A DNA stretch of 64,000 nt from Pseudoalteromonas piratica (lineage in GTDB: Bacteria > Pseudomonadota > Gammaproteobacteria > Enterobacterales > Alteromonadaceae), in the NCBI RefSeq assembly GCF_000788395.1, contig NZ_CP009888.1, positions 1-64,000 of the forward strand, written 5' to 3'. The notes below the pieces were generated by a model. The model did no database searches. It was not told the origin of the DNA and worked only from the letters and a program-made list of their open reading frames with translations. The translations under genes and the position numbers were made by a program. Positions 10,788 to 20,186 of the stretch are shown piece after piece. The stretch's first letter is position 1. Every line of letters begins with the position of its first letter.

Positions 10788-13661
10788 TTACTTAAAAACG
10801 TCTTTTACATCCATCACTTCGATGTTGGCTTTATCGATAGCTAGCTTGTAGCTTTCAATTACCTTATCTTCATCAGTAAGTGATTTTGGTTTTTCAGCAT
10901 TGTATTTAAGCGGAGAAACCGTTTCGTTTGCTAAGCGTGCTTTCATGTCTTTCGCATCACCGGTAATAAATACATAGTGAATGTTTTTATTTTGCAGGTT
11001 GTCACGAATAACACGGTTTACATCTTCAACGGTTAAGCTCGCAAGCTGCTTACGAACATACGCAACAAATTCATCAGTATTGTAGAACTTGCTATCAAGT
11101 GCATAACCTAACTGGCGATCTTGGCTTGCAACCATTTGCGGCACAAAGTTAGTTAAGAAGTTACGAGTTGATTCGAAATCTTCTTTGCTCATGCCGTTTT
11201 CAATTAGCTTATCAAGCTCGTATTGCGCAACACGTGTTGCAAAGTGCGCATCATTGTTAGAGCGTAGTGGACGCAACCAGATTTGGAAAATCTGCTCAGA
11301 ACGACCTAAGTTAGCATCTGGTTTAGTTTGATACATACCACGTGGGAAGTACTCAATATACGCGTAATCACCATAGTTCATACCACGAATTTGGCGAATA
11401 CGCTGATATAAGAAGCTGTTTGAGTTACGGTGCTCACCAAAGTAAGAACGCATTAACCAAAGTGCCGCCCAATCTTTATCGCTACGAATCGTATCAATCG
11501 GGAAACCAAAGCTTACCGCTGTTGATTTAGCTGGTTTTTCAACGATAGTTGCATGACGACCTTCCAACTTAGGCGCATCAGCAATCGTTAAGCGCTTTTC
11601 ACTGCCTTCAGGAAGTGTGCTTAAGTCTTTAAGCAGCTTCGCTTTTGCTGCATCTGACATGGCACCTGAAATACCGACATTTAATTTAGCTTGGGTAAAT
11701 TCAGCTTTATAAAATGCTTTTAAGTCTTCAAGTGTGAGTGCTTCTAAATCAGAAATATCACCATAGTTGTAGCTTTCATATGCATGGCCTTGGTAAAGCT
11801 TGCTGTATAACACTTCTTTGCCAAGCTCTTCATCGTTAGATGCTTTAAGGCCTGCTTTGATGCCATCTAGCTGCTCTTTCTTTAAACGCTTAAAGTCGTC
11901 TTCACGCCAACCTGGATTAAGTAGTTGGTCACTAACAATTTTGTACCACTCATCTACCTTGTCTTTATTAACACGGCCACGGAATGACACCATTTCTTTA
12001 TCAATCTGTACGCCAAAGCTACCAGCAATTGGGTAAAGCGCTTTTTGAATTTCCTTGTATGAGCGCGACTCAGAGCCACCACGTGCAATCATATTAGCTG
12101 TAATTGCTGCAAGGCCTTTTTTACCTTCAGGATCTGCTGCTGCACCTGTGTAGAATAATAGATTCACATCAACTAGCGGTGAGCTGCTGCGCATATCAAG
12201 TACAGAGAATTTAGCATCGCCTTGCGGCTTATTTAATTCGGCAACAGTCGCGTTTAAGTCCACTTCTTGCTCAAACCCTTTAACCGATTCAAGCGCCGAC
12301 ATAGTCACAGTTGTACGACCCGAGTCAATAAAGTACTTATTAGCAATTTCACGAATATCTTCAGCTGAAATACTATCTGCCGTTGCGTAAAGCTGGTTAA
12401 TCACTTCTGGGTCACGCTCAAAATGCATGTAACTTGCAAGGGTTGACGCAATTGCTTGTGATGAATCTAGACCATTCACAAAGCTGTATTTTAGGTTCGA
12501 TTTTAAATTAGCAAGCTTATCAGAATCGACTAACTCGGTACGCGCTTTTGCATAAGTACGATTAATCGCATCACGAACTTTTGCTAAATCATCTTCTTTT
12601 TCAACTTTTACAAATACATGTAATAAACCAGGGTCTTTCGTTTCAGCGTTATAAGTAAACATCTGACTAGCGAGTTGTTTCTCTACAACTAACTCTTGGT
12701 ATAGCGCTGAGTTATTTGAGAAATATAATTGCGAGATTAAATCTACTGCAGCACGGTCTTTTTCCGTCGGTTGCCACGCAGGCCCCTTGTAAGAAACAAG
12801 TAACCAGTGACCCGGTAAACCTTCACTTTGTTTATGGAGGTATTTTGCCGCGGTTTGCTTTGGCTCTACGGGAATATCAGCAACATAATCGCCACGCTGC
12901 CAGTTACCCCAATGCTTTTTAACCAGTTCAATGGTATCGTTCGGGTCTACATCACCGGTAATAATGAGCGAAACATATTCAGGCTTATAAAACTTTTTAA
13001 AGAACTCTTCACCGTAAGCCATTTGATCTGGCATTTTTTCGATGTCTTCAAAAAAGCCCATAGTCGTGTGCTTGTAGGTATGCTTTTCAAACGCTTCGTT
13101 TCGCACTGCACTTAATAACTGACGAATTGGGTTGGCATTATTCTTAAGGTACTCACCTTTAACCGTCAGCGCTTCTGTTCTAAATTGTGATTCAGTGTAT
13201 TTTAGGTTTTGGAAAATATCGCCTTTAATTTCAAGCACAGTTTCTAAGTGCTGTTTTGAGAAATTAAGGTGGTAGTTAGTGTAATCGTTTGTAGTATAAG
13301 CGCGGTTATCGACACCTGAATTTTTAAGAATGTCTGAGTAAACATCTTGTGGGAATTTCTCAGAACCTTTAAACATCATATGCTCAAAGAAGTGTGCAAA
13401 ACCAGTTTTACCTGCTTCAACTTCGTTACGTGAACCCACTGATACTGGAATTTGCAGTGACACTACATCTGGGTAATCTGTTTTAACCACCATTACACGA
13501 AGGCCGTTATCGAGCTCTTCTAGCACATATTCTTGAGCAAATACTTTGTTTTCAGCTTTTACTGACGTCTCTGCTTGTGCACTATCTGAAGATGTTGTGC
13601 TATTACAACCAGCAAGTGATAGTGCAATTGCTACACTTGCTGCAACCAATTTAAGTTTCAT
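10788..13661 (-). CDS. M16-family zinc metallopeptidase, lipoprotein, two full halves
   Basis: A 957-residue exported peptidase of the insulinase/pitrilysin family. The signal MKLKLVAASVAIALSLAGCN has an LAGC lipobox (Cys19). The inverted zinc motif is HFFEH at residues 90-94, with the expected downstream glutamate region EALTVKGEYLKN about 75 residues later. The first M16 pair spans about 45-480 and the second, inactive pair about 500-930, with the RxxY-type substrate-handling region (YFGEHRNSNSFLYQRIRQIR). Family members degrade small peptides in the periplasm or at the outer membrane. It is monocistronic, behind a 351-bp upstream gap that contains short tandem repeats. Confidence 0.9.
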   Translation of the reverse strand: MKLKLVAASVAIALSLAGCNSTTSSDSAQAETSVKAENKVFAQEYVLEELDNGLRVMVVKTDYPDVVSLQIPVSVGSRNEVEAGKTGFAHFFEHMMFKGSEKFPQDVYSDILKNSGVDNRAYTTNDYTNYHLNFSKQHLETVLEIKGDIFQNLKYTESQFRTEALTVKGEYLKNNANPIRQLLSAVRNEAFEKHTYKHTTMGFFEDIEKMPDQMAYGEEFFKKFYKPEYVSLIITGDVDPNDTIELVKKHWGNWQRGDYVADIPVEPKQTAAKYLHKQSEGLPGHWLLVSYKGPAWQPTEKDRAAVDLISQLYFSNNSALYQELVVEKQLASQMFTYNAETKDPGLLHVFVKVEKEDDLAKVRDAINRTYAKARTELVDSDKLANLKSNLKYSFVNGLDSSQAIASTLASYMHFERDPEVINQLYATADSISAEDIREIANKYFIDSGRTTVTMSALESVKGFEQEVDLNATVAELNKPQGDAKFSVLDMRSSSPLVDVNLLFYTGAAADPEGKKGLAAITANMIARGGSESRSYKEIQKALYPIAGSFGVQIDKEMVSFRGRVNKDKVDEWYKIVSDQLLNPGWREDDFKRLKKEQLDGIKAGLKASNDEELGKEVLYSKLYQGHAYESYNYGDISDLEALTLEDLKAFYKAEFTQAKLNVGISGAMSDAAKAKLLKDLSTLPEGSEKRLTIADAPKLEGRHATIVEKPAKSTAVSFGFPIDTIRSDKDWAALWLMRSYFGEHRNSNSFLYQRIRQIRGMNYGDYAYIEYFPRGMYQTKPDANLGRSEQIFQIWLRPLRSNNDAHFATRVAQYELDKLIENGMSKEDFESTRNFLTNFVPQMVASQDRQLGYALDSKFYNTDEFVAYVRKQLASLTVEDVNRVIRDNLQNKNIHYVFITGDAKDMKARLANETVSPLKYNAEKPKSLTDEDKVIESYKLAIDKANIEVMDVKDVFK

Positions 13662-13852
13662 ACTGTTTCCCTTGGTTTGGATAATTGTTTTATAGAGTTT
13701 TTCTAAACTGGGTAATTATGGCGATGTTCGCGATGTTAAGCGAGCAATTGCGGTAAATGGGTGTAAATGTTTTGCAACATTAAATTTCAGACTGAAGGGC
13801 TAAGAATCAAGGATTCAGAACTTAGAATTAAGAATTCAAATTTGAGCAATGT

Positions 13853-13887
13853 TGAAACCTGAAATCTGAAACCTGAAACCTGAAACC
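13853..13887. repeat. Five tandem copies of a 7-bp unit
   Basis: TGAAACC is repeated five times (the second copy reads TGAAATC). It is preceded at about 13801-13840 by looser repeats of AGAATC/AGAATT type. This is the middle of the 351-bp gap between the M16 gene and the MTHFR-like gene (13662-14012). The rest of the gap holds the two divergent promoters. Confidence 0.75.
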
Positions 13888-13948
13888 TCACATCATGAAT
13901 TTATCTCAAGTTCCATTACAATTTTTTTCAGTCGCAATTTTAAATTTT

Positions 13949-13972
13949 AGCTATTTAGACGTCTAAAAGGCT
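13949..13972 (+). promoter_or_regulatory. MetJ operator (met boxes)
   Basis: A perfect met box AGACGTCT at 13957-13964 is flanked at 8-bp pitch by a weaker copy on each side: AGCTATTT (4/8) and AAAAGGCT (5/8). MetJ binds such arrays cooperatively with S-adenosylmethionine. The array lies about 45 bp before the MTHFR-like gene, so methionine repression is likely. Confidence 0.75.
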
Positions 13973-14012
13973 GCTATAGTTAGCGTATCGAAATTATTTA
14001 TGGTGTGGAAAA

Positions 14013-14972
14013 ATGGCTTTATCTTTACAACAGAAAATTCAAGACCCAACGCAAGGCGTTTATTTGATTGGTACTACGCCGCCAAAAATGGGTACTGAAA
14101 AAGATAAAGTGACAGAGATTGCCAATAAGTTACTGGGGCGTTTGCATGAAATTGAGTACGACGGGCTGGTAATTTACGATATTCAAGACGAAAGCAGCCG
14201 TACCAGTGTACCTCGCCCTTTCCCGTTTAAACACACCGTAGACCCGCGTGAATACAGCCTATTACTAAGCGATTTGTCAAAGCTGGATGTGATTACCTAT
14301 AAAAGTGTCGCGCAGCGTGGTGTGAAAGAATTTAATAACTGGCTAACAGAAACCAAAGAAAAATATGCACTTAACAACCTTGTTTTAGTGGGCAGCCCAT
14401 CGTCTGAAGGTGAGATTAAATTAAGTTTACCAAATGCCTATAACGCATTAAGTGAACATCACAGTAAATTTTTCTTAGGTGGTGTGACTATTGCTGAGCG
14501 CCATGCATCAAAGCGCAATGAACATGAGCGTCTGTTAGAAAAAACAGCACAAGGCTGTGAATACTTTATTTCACAAGCGGTATATGATGCACAAGCAACT
14601 ATAGACTTAATCACTAGCTATGCTCGCAGTTGTAAGCAACAAGGGTTAACACCTAATCGTATTATCTTAACTTTTACGCCTTGCGGCAGTGAAAAAACAC
14701 TCGAGTTTATGCAGTGGCTTGGTATCTCAGTGCCGGAGGCAACGAAGTGGCGTATTTTAGATTCTGAGCAGTCGCTGAATGAATCAGTGCGCATTTGCCG
14801 TGAAAACTTAAACCTTATTTTACAAAGCTGTGCGCACTTAGACGTGCCGCTAGGCTTAAACATTGAAAGCTTAACCAACCGTAAAGAAGAAATTGATGCA
14901 TCAATTAACCTTTACCGTTTATTAAAAGCGACAATGGAATTGAATCTTGCTGAAAAGCAACTAGCAAGTTAG
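14013..14972 (+). CDS. MTHFR-superfamily protein (methylenetetrahydrofolate reductase-like), MetJ-boxed
   Basis: A 319-residue TIM-barrel-type protein. Landmarks that follow the MetF fold are VYLIGTTPPKMG near the N-terminus, the central FISQAVYDAQATIDLI (compare ITQFFFD in MetF) and a C-terminal GLNIESLTNRKEEI segment (compare FYTLNR). It is clearly diverged from classical MetF of about 295 residues. It may reduce or bind a C1-folate for methionine synthesis, or be a paralogue with another C1 role. The met boxes directly upstream and the nearby metA-metH operon support a methionine function. The stop TAG is provided by the left end of the MITE-like element. Confidence 0.7.
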   Translation: MALSLQQKIQDPTQGVYLIGTTPPKMGTEKDKVTEIANKLLGRLHEIEYDGLVIYDIQDESSRTSVPRPFPFKHTVDPREYSLLLSDLSKLDVITYKSVAQRGVKEFNNWLTETKEKYALNNLVLVGSPSSEGEIKLSLPNAYNALSEHHSKFFLGGVTIAERHASKRNEHERLLEKTAQGCEYFISQAVYDAQATIDLITSYARSCKQQGLTPNRIILTFTPCGSEKTLEFMQWLGISVPEATKWRILDSEQSLNESVRICRENLNLILQSCAHLDVPLGLNIESLTNRKEEIDASINLYRLLKATMELNLAEKQLAS

Positions 14973-15256
14973 AGCGTGTTAATCTTTGTGGTCTAAATTC
15001 TGTTCAAATCCAAAGCTTTTTGATCGCGGCGTTGCTTTGTAGGCCTAGCGGGCTAAGTCAAGAAGCAACAACAAAGAACAAAACGCTTTGGGTTGAACCT
15101 TTTAGGCTGCGCTTGTTTGGCATTTATACTGCGTTGCCCTACCATAAAGTCTTTATCGCTCATTTATGTAAATTAACTACACCTCAATCACTTTGCCTCG
15201 TCTAAATGCCAAACAAACTGCTGCAGAAAAAGACAGCAAAGGGCAACACGCTCTAA
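14969..15256. mobile_element. MITE-like non-autonomous element, about 288 bp
   Basis: The ends are a perfect 12-bp inverted repeat, TTAGAGCGTGTT (14969-14980) and AACACGCTCTAA (15245-15256). Imperfect matching continues inward to about 32 bp (shared CTTTG, GTCT, TTCTG blocks). A second nested inverted repeat, TTGTTTGGCATTTA (15113-15126) and TAAATGCCAAACAA (15203-15216), lies inside. There is no convincing gene. TA at each tip could be a TA target duplication, as for IS630/Tc1-mariner-type elements. It sits between two convergent genes and provides TAG stop codons to both. Confidence 0.7.
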
Positions 15257-16341
15257 TTATGTTCATTTGGGTTTAATGGGCTTAAATCTGCGATAGAGTG
15301 GCTTAATGCCACTTTTTCTTTAAGCGCTTTAAAGTTGTAATCTTCCCAGTTAATTTTTGTTTTGTGCGCTTGATAATGAGCAACATTTTGCTTGGTTAAC
15401 ACATCAAGGTTAAAAGTAAGTTTCTTCTTATCTTGTTTTGCAAACAGATCTTGACCTGAGTTGTGCAGAATAATACTGATCAGCGCCCACGCCCCCATCA
15501 CTTTATGGCCGCCAATAGAAGCACTTAGGGATTGTTTTTCAACTGCTTTAACCGCTCTTGTAAGCCAATCAAAACCGCCAATAAAAATGTCTTTATTCGG
15601 TATTTTACCACTGTCAACCGCGGCTTCACTGGCGCCTAAAGCCATTAAATCTGATGCAGCCCATATCACATTAACCTCCGGAAAGCGTGCAAGTAATGCT
15701 TTGGTTTGCTTGTAAGCAATTTGCTCTGACCATCCCGCATGGACCGCTTGATAAACGATGCCCTGATTATTTTCAAAGTACTCTCTCATGCCATTAAATC
15801 GCGCTTGTGATTCACTGCCATAGTGCCCGTTTATTGCTACAACTTGGGTTTCCTTGTTAGGCAATTTCGCATTTTTAAGTAATGCTAGCGCCTTGGCTAA
15901 TTGTTTACCCGCCTGATGATTATCGAAATAAATTTCACCTATCCAATGTTTATAATGTTGACCAGCAAGTCCTATTTTCTCACGTTCCTCATCAAAAATG
16001 GTTTGCTCTAAGGTGACAAATTTAATCTTATGCTCATCTAATAAGGACATTAATGCATGTGAACCACCTGGGTAATTTAATACGATGGCGTACTGAGGTT
16101 TTTTATTTTTGGCTAGATAAGATTTAACAGATTCCAACTGAACAATCCGGTTTCCCATGCCATAAATCACTTTCAATTTAGTATCAAATTGCAGCGCAGC
16201 TGATTGGGTGATTTCCTCTACACTTTGCCAAAAAGGTTCATTCGGGATGGATGGATTGACAAATAATATATCGAGTTCAGCGCTCACAGAGCTTGAGAAC
16301 ATTAGAATTAATGCAACTACAAAGTTAAGCGTTTTAATCAT
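15253..16341 (-). CDS. Sugar-type periplasmic binding protein, stand-alone
   Basis: A 362-residue exported protein with signal MIKTLNFVVALILMFSSSVSA and a Peripla_BP_4/ribose-binding-type fold. Visible landmarks are FVNPSIPNEPFW, VAINGHYGSESQARFNGMRE, and NVIWAASDLMALGASEA followed by FIGGFDWL. This family binds sugars or autoinducer-2 for ABC uptake or for sensor kinases. No permease, ATPase or kinase is adjacent, so it may serve a distant partner. Its TAG stop lies in the terminal repeat of the MITE-like element, so the original C-terminus may have been slightly altered. It is monocistronic. Confidence 0.75.
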   Translation of the reverse strand: MIKTLNFVVALILMFSSSVSAELDILFVNPSIPNEPFWQSVEEITQSAALQFDTKLKVIYGMGNRIVQLESVKSYLAKNKKPQYAIVLNYPGGSHALMSLLDEHKIKFVTLEQTIFDEEREKIGLAGQHYKHWIGEIYFDNHQAGKQLAKALALLKNAKLPNKETQVVAINGHYGSESQARFNGMREYFENNQGIVYQAVHAGWSEQIAYKQTKALLARFPEVNVIWAASDLMALGASEAAVDSGKIPNKDIFIGGFDWLTRAVKAVEKQSLSASIGGHKVMGAWALISIILHNSGQDLFAKQDKKKLTFNLDVLTKQNVAHYQAHKTKINWEDYNFKALKEKVALSHSIADLSPLNPNEHN

Positions 16342-16481
16342 TTGCCTGAAAACTCATATAATTATTAATACAGTATTATCAAAGAAAAGCGCAAAAGCGA
16401 ATTAAAAACGATAAAGCTAAAGTGTAATCATTTCTTTTTGATTTAGATGAAAAGGTATTGCTTGATAACAAGATTGAAAAA

Positions 16482-16501
16482 AGGGAGATAAGCATCTCCC
16501 T
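16482..16501 (-). terminator. Terminator of the metA-metH operon
   Basis: An 8-bp stem AGGGAGAT/ATCTCCCT with loop AAGC is followed on the minus strand by a T-run (16476-16481). It lies directly after the metH(C) stop. Confidence 0.85.
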
Positions 16502-16506
16502 AACAA

Positions 16507-19122
16507 TTAAAGGTTTGGCCCAAGCCAGCGCTCAGCCTCTTCAAGACTCATGCCTTGACGCAGCGCATAATCTTCAAGCTGATCTTGCTGAATTTGCGCA
16601 ACGGCGAAATATTTCGAATCTGGGTGAGAAAAATACCAACCTGAAACGGCAGCACCCGGCCACATCGCATAAGAGCTTGTCAGCTTCATACCGATGCGAT
16701 TTTCAACATCGAGTAATTGCCAAATTTTTTGCTTTTCAGTATGCTCTGGGCAGGCTGGATAACCTGGAGCCGGACGAATACCTTGGTAATTTTCGCGAAT
16801 AAGCTCATCGTTCGATAAGTTTTCATCGGCTGCAAAGCCCCAAATCTCTTTACGCACACGCTCATGCAAATATTCAGCAAAGGCTTCCGCTAGACGGTCA
16901 GCAACAGCTTTTACCATAATCTTGTTATAGTCATCTTGCTGCTGCTCGAATACATCCGCTAAATCATCTTCTTCTAATCCGCCTGTTACCGCAAATGCAC
17001 CAAAGTAATCTGGTGTACCTTTTGGCGCAATATAATCAGCTAAACAGTAGTTAGGGAAGTCTTTTTTCTCGGTTTGCTGACGTAACTGACAACTTGTCAC
17101 AAGCACATCGCTGCGCGATTCATCTGAGTAAATTTCAATATCATCTTCAACACGGTTAGCCGGGAAGATACCCATTACGCCTAACGGTTGCAGCTTGTTT
17201 GATGACGCTAAATCATCCAGCATCTCGTTAGCATCTTTAAACAGTTGTTTTGCCTCTTCGCCCACAATTTCATCTTCTAAAATACGTGGGTATTTACCAG
17301 CGAGCGACCACGTCATAAAAAATGGCGTCCAGTCGATATACTCACGCAATGTCTCAATTGAGACATCTTTAAACTCTGTCACGCCAAGCTGTTTCGGCAC
17401 CGGAGGCGTGTAGTTTTTGAAGTCGATTGGTGCGCTATTCGCACGAGCAGCAGCCAAGGTTACAGGTTTTGAGCGTGGACGCTTACGCGCTTGTTGCTCA
17501 CGCACTTTTTCATATTCAGCCGTAGTCTTGGCTAAAAATTCTGGCTTTTGCGTTTTGCTTAACAAGCTTGACGCCACACCAACTGCACGCGATGCGTTAT
17601 TTACATACACCACGCCTTTGTCATATTCCGGTTCAATTTTAACCGCAGTATGCGCTTTTGATGTGGTTGCACCACCAATAAGTAGCGGAATATCAAACCC
17701 TTGGCGTGTCATTTCTTTTGCCACATGCACCATTTCATCAAGCGATGGCGTAATCAGGCCAGAAAGACCAATAATATCGACCTTCTCTTCAATCGCTGTG
17801 CGTAAAATGGTTTCCGCAGGAACCATTACCCCAAGGTCGATCACTTCGTAGTTATTACATTGCAGTACAACACCCACAATGTTTTTACCAATATCGTGTA
17901 CATCACCTTTCACGGTAGCCATTAGGATTTTTCCGTTGGATGCGCCCTCTTCTTTTTCCGCTTCAATAAACGGGTCTAGATAGGCAACCGCGCGCTTCAT
18001 TACCCGCGCCGATTTAACAACCTGCGGTAAGAACATTTTACCAGCACCAAACAAGTCACCGACGACATTCATACCGTCCATTAATGGACCTTCAATTACT
18101 TGAATTGGTTTATCAGCTTGCTGGCGTGCCTCTTCGGTATCTTCGTCAATAAATTCGGTAATACCTTTAACAAGAGCATGCTCTAAACGCTTTGCAACAG
18201 GCCAGCTGCGCCATTCTAAATCTTCTTTTTTCGCTTCAACGCCTTGCCCTGAGTATTTAGGCGCAAGTTCAACTAAGCGCTCACCCGCTTCAGGGTCGGT
18301 ATTTAATACTACGTCTTCAACTGCATCGCGCAGTTCTTTTGGAATATCATCGTAAACCGCAAGCTGACCGGCATTAACGATACCCATGTCCATACCCGCT
18401 TTAATCGCGTGATATAAAAACACCGAGTGAATTGCTTCACGCACCGGGTTATTACCACGAAATGAGAAGGATACATTTGAGACACCGCCCGACACTTTAC
18501 AGTGCGGTAAATTTTGTTTAATGCGGCGCGTACCTTCAATAAACTCAACGGCGTAGTTGTCGTGTTCTTCAATACCCGTAGCTACCGCAAAAATATTCGG
18601 GTCAAAAATAATGTCTTCAGGCGGAAAACCTAATTGGTCTACTAGAATACGGTACGAACGCTGACAAATTTCAAATTTACGGTCGGCCGTTTCTGCTTGA
18701 CCTGTTTCATCAAACGCCATAACAACCGCAGCGGCACCAAAACGCTTAATGATTTTAGCTTGCTGGATAAACGGCTCTTCACCTTCTTTAAGTGAAATCG
18801 AGTTAACGATTGCCTTACCTTGAATGCATTTTAAGCCTGCTTCAATGACATCCCACTTCGATGAGTCGACCATAATGGGTACACGAGAGATGTCTGGTTC
18901 TGACGCAATTAGATTTAAAAAGCGTACCATTGCCGCCTTTGAATCCAACATGGCTTCATCCATGTTGATATCGATAATTTGCGCGCCGTTCTCTACTTGC
19001 TCACGGGCAACTTCGAGTGCGGTTTCGTAATCTTCTTCTAGGATTAAACGTTTAAAACGGGCTGACCCCGTAACATTGGTACGTTCACCAACATTGGTAA
19101 ATACTGCTGTACTGCTTGTCAT
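16507..19122 (-). CDS. metH: Methionine synthase C-terminal protein: folate, cobalamin and activation domains
   Basis: An 871-residue protein equal to residues about 352-1227 of E. coli MetH. It transfers methyl groups from methyltetrahydrofolate via cobalamin. The folate-binding domain begins with [13 protein letters not shown] and ends near 270. The cobalamin module covers about 305-550, with the cobalt-ligand His409 in DVHDIGKN (His759 in E. coli) and [10 protein letters not shown]. The reactivation domain follows, with the AdoMet-binding [12 protein letters not shown] motif near residue 800. The homocysteine domain is absent because it is made by the gene just upstream. The start at 19122 has a strong AGGAGC ribosome site 7 nt before the ATG, showing independent translation and not a chance break. 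Confidence 0.93.
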   Translation of the reverse strand: MTSSTAVFTNVGERTNVTGSARFKRLILEEDYETALEVAREQVENGAQIIDINMDEAMLDSKAAMVRFLNLIASEPDISRVPIMVDSSKWDVIEAGLKCIQGKAIVNSISLKEGEEPFIQQAKIIKRFGAAAVVMAFDETGQAETADRKFEICQRSYRILVDQLGFPPEDIIFDPNIFAVATGIEEHDNYAVEFIEGTRRIKQNLPHCKVSGGVSNVSFSFRGNNPVREAIHSVFLYHAIKAGMDMGIVNAGQLAVYDDIPKELRDAVEDVVLNTDPEAGERLVELAPKYSGQGVEAKKEDLEWRSWPVAKRLEHALVKGITEFIDEDTEEARQQADKPIQVIEGPLMDGMNVVGDLFGAGKMFLPQVVKSARVMKRAVAYLDPFIEAEKEEGASNGKILMATVKGDVHDIGKNIVGVVLQCNNYEVIDLGVMVPAETILRTAIEEKVDIIGLSGLITPSLDEMVHVAKEMTRQGFDIPLLIGGATTSKAHTAVKIEPEYDKGVVYVNNASRAVGVASSLLSKTQKPEFLAKTTAEYEKVREQQARKRPRSKPVTLAAARANSAPIDFKNYTPPVPKQLGVTEFKDVSIETLREYIDWTPFFMTWSLAGKYPRILEDEIVGEEAKQLFKDANEMLDDLASSNKLQPLGVMGIFPANRVEDDIEIYSDESRSDVLVTSCQLRQQTEKKDFPNYCLADYIAPKGTPDYFGAFAVTGGLEEDDLADVFEQQQDDYNKIMVKAVADRLAEAFAEYLHERVRKEIWGFAADENLSNDELIRENYQGIRPAPGYPACPEHTEKQKIWQLLDVENRIGMKLTSSYAMWPGAAVSGWYFSHPDSKYFAVAQIQQDQLEDYALRQGMSLEEAERWLGPNL

Positions 19123-19130
19123 GTTTGCTC

Positions 19131-20186
19131 CTAGTTTAAATTACAGGCTTCAAGGCCAGCTAAGCGCATGCGCACTTCAAGTTCGGGTAATTGGCGCGGT
19201 GCTACATTTTTTGTGCCTTGATACATCGCATTAATGTGCTCAGGCGTGGTGCCACAACAGCCGCCGACAATATTAATAAAGCCCGACTCAGCCCAATCAA
19301 TAATCTCTTTTGCCATTTCGCCTGCTTCTAAATCGTATTCACCAAATTCGTTCGGTAGGCCTGCATTAGGGTGGACCGATACAAAGGTTTCACATACACG
19401 CGATAACTCTTCTACATATTGGCGCAATAAATCTGGCCCAAGCGCACAGTTAAGGCCAATTGAAATAGGCTTAATATGACGAATAGAATTGTAGAATGCC
19501 TCGGTTGTTTGGCCTGATAAAGTGCGGCCAGATGCATCAGTAATGGTGCCTGAAATCATTACAGGTAAAGTAACACCTGCTTGCTCAAATGCTTCTTCTA
19601 CTGCAAAAGCCGCTGCTTTTGAATTAAGCGTATCGAAAATAGTCTCAATCAGAATTAAATCAGCGCCACCTTCAATCAATGCCAGCGTTGATTCAATATA
19701 GGCTTCAACAAGGGCATCAAAGGTAACGTTTCTAAAACCAGGGTCGTTTACATCTGGCGAAATAGAACAGGTTTTTGATGTTGGACCAAGCACACCGGCG
19801 ACATAGCGCGGTTTAGTTGGATCTTGTGCTTCAAATTCATCACACACTTTACGCGCCAATTTTGCCGATTCAAGATTGATTTCACGACTTAAGCTTGCCA
19901 TTTCATAGTCTTCCATCGAAATGGTAGTCGCGTTAAAGGTGTTGGTTTCAATAATATCAGCGCCTGCTGCAAGATATTCACGGTGAATTTGTTCAATAAT
20001 TTGCGGTTGCGTTAAGCTAAGTAAGTCATTATTGCCTTTGACCAACACATGCCAATTTGCAAAGCGTTCACCACGGTAATCTTCTTCTTCCAGTTTATAT
20101 TTCTGGATCATGGTGCCCATTGCACCATCAAGAATATGAATACGCGCTTTTAATGCAGCGGTTAACTGCTGTGATTTATTCGGCAT
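19131..20186 (-). CDS. metH: Methionine synthase N-terminal protein: homocysteine-binding domain
   Basis: A 351-residue protein equal to the homocysteine S-methyltransferase barrel of MetH. The zinc ligands fall at Cys247 (SIGLNCALG) and Cys310-Cys311 ([11 protein letters not shown]), the same numbers as in E. coli. The N-terminus has the [11 protein letters not shown] motif. It ends [10 protein letters not shown] at the linker where E. coli continues to the folate domain. It overlaps metA by 11 nt and is followed after 8 nt by metH(C), so the three genes form an operon and the two MetH halves should be made in concert. The halves total 1222 residues against 1227 in E. coli, so nothing is lost. 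Confidence 0.93.
   Translation of the reverse strand: MPNKSQQLTAALKARIHILDGAMGTMIQKYKLEEEDYRGERFANWHVLVKGNNDLLSLTQPQIIEQIHREYLAAGADIIETNTFNATTISMEDYEMASLSREINLESAKLARKVCDEFEAQDPTKPRYVAGVLGPTSKTCSISPDVNDPGFRNVTFDALVEAYIESTLALIEGGADLILIETIFDTLNSKAAAFAVEEAFEQAGVTLPVMISGTITDASGRTLSGQTTEAFYNSIRHIKPISIGLNCALGPDLLRQYVEELSRVCETFVSVHPNAGLPNEFGEYDLEAGEMAKEIIDWAESGFINIVGGCCGTTPEHINAMYQGTKNVAPRQLPELEVRMRLAGLEACNLN

Noticed and set aside
13853..13887. Repeat array considered as a CRISPR
   Set aside because: Units are 7 bp and directly contiguous without spacers.
15020..15205. 61-codon open frame inside the MITE-like element
   Set aside because: No ribosome site, and it runs across the nested inverted repeat; the element is better explained as non-coding.
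17417..17851. 144-codon frame opposite metH(C)
   Set aside because: Antisense shadow of a conserved gene, no ribosome site.
19123..19130. metH split considered as a frameshift error
   Set aside because: A clean stop, a strong AGGAGC site and an ATG at the domain linker indicate two genuine genes; no residues are lost.
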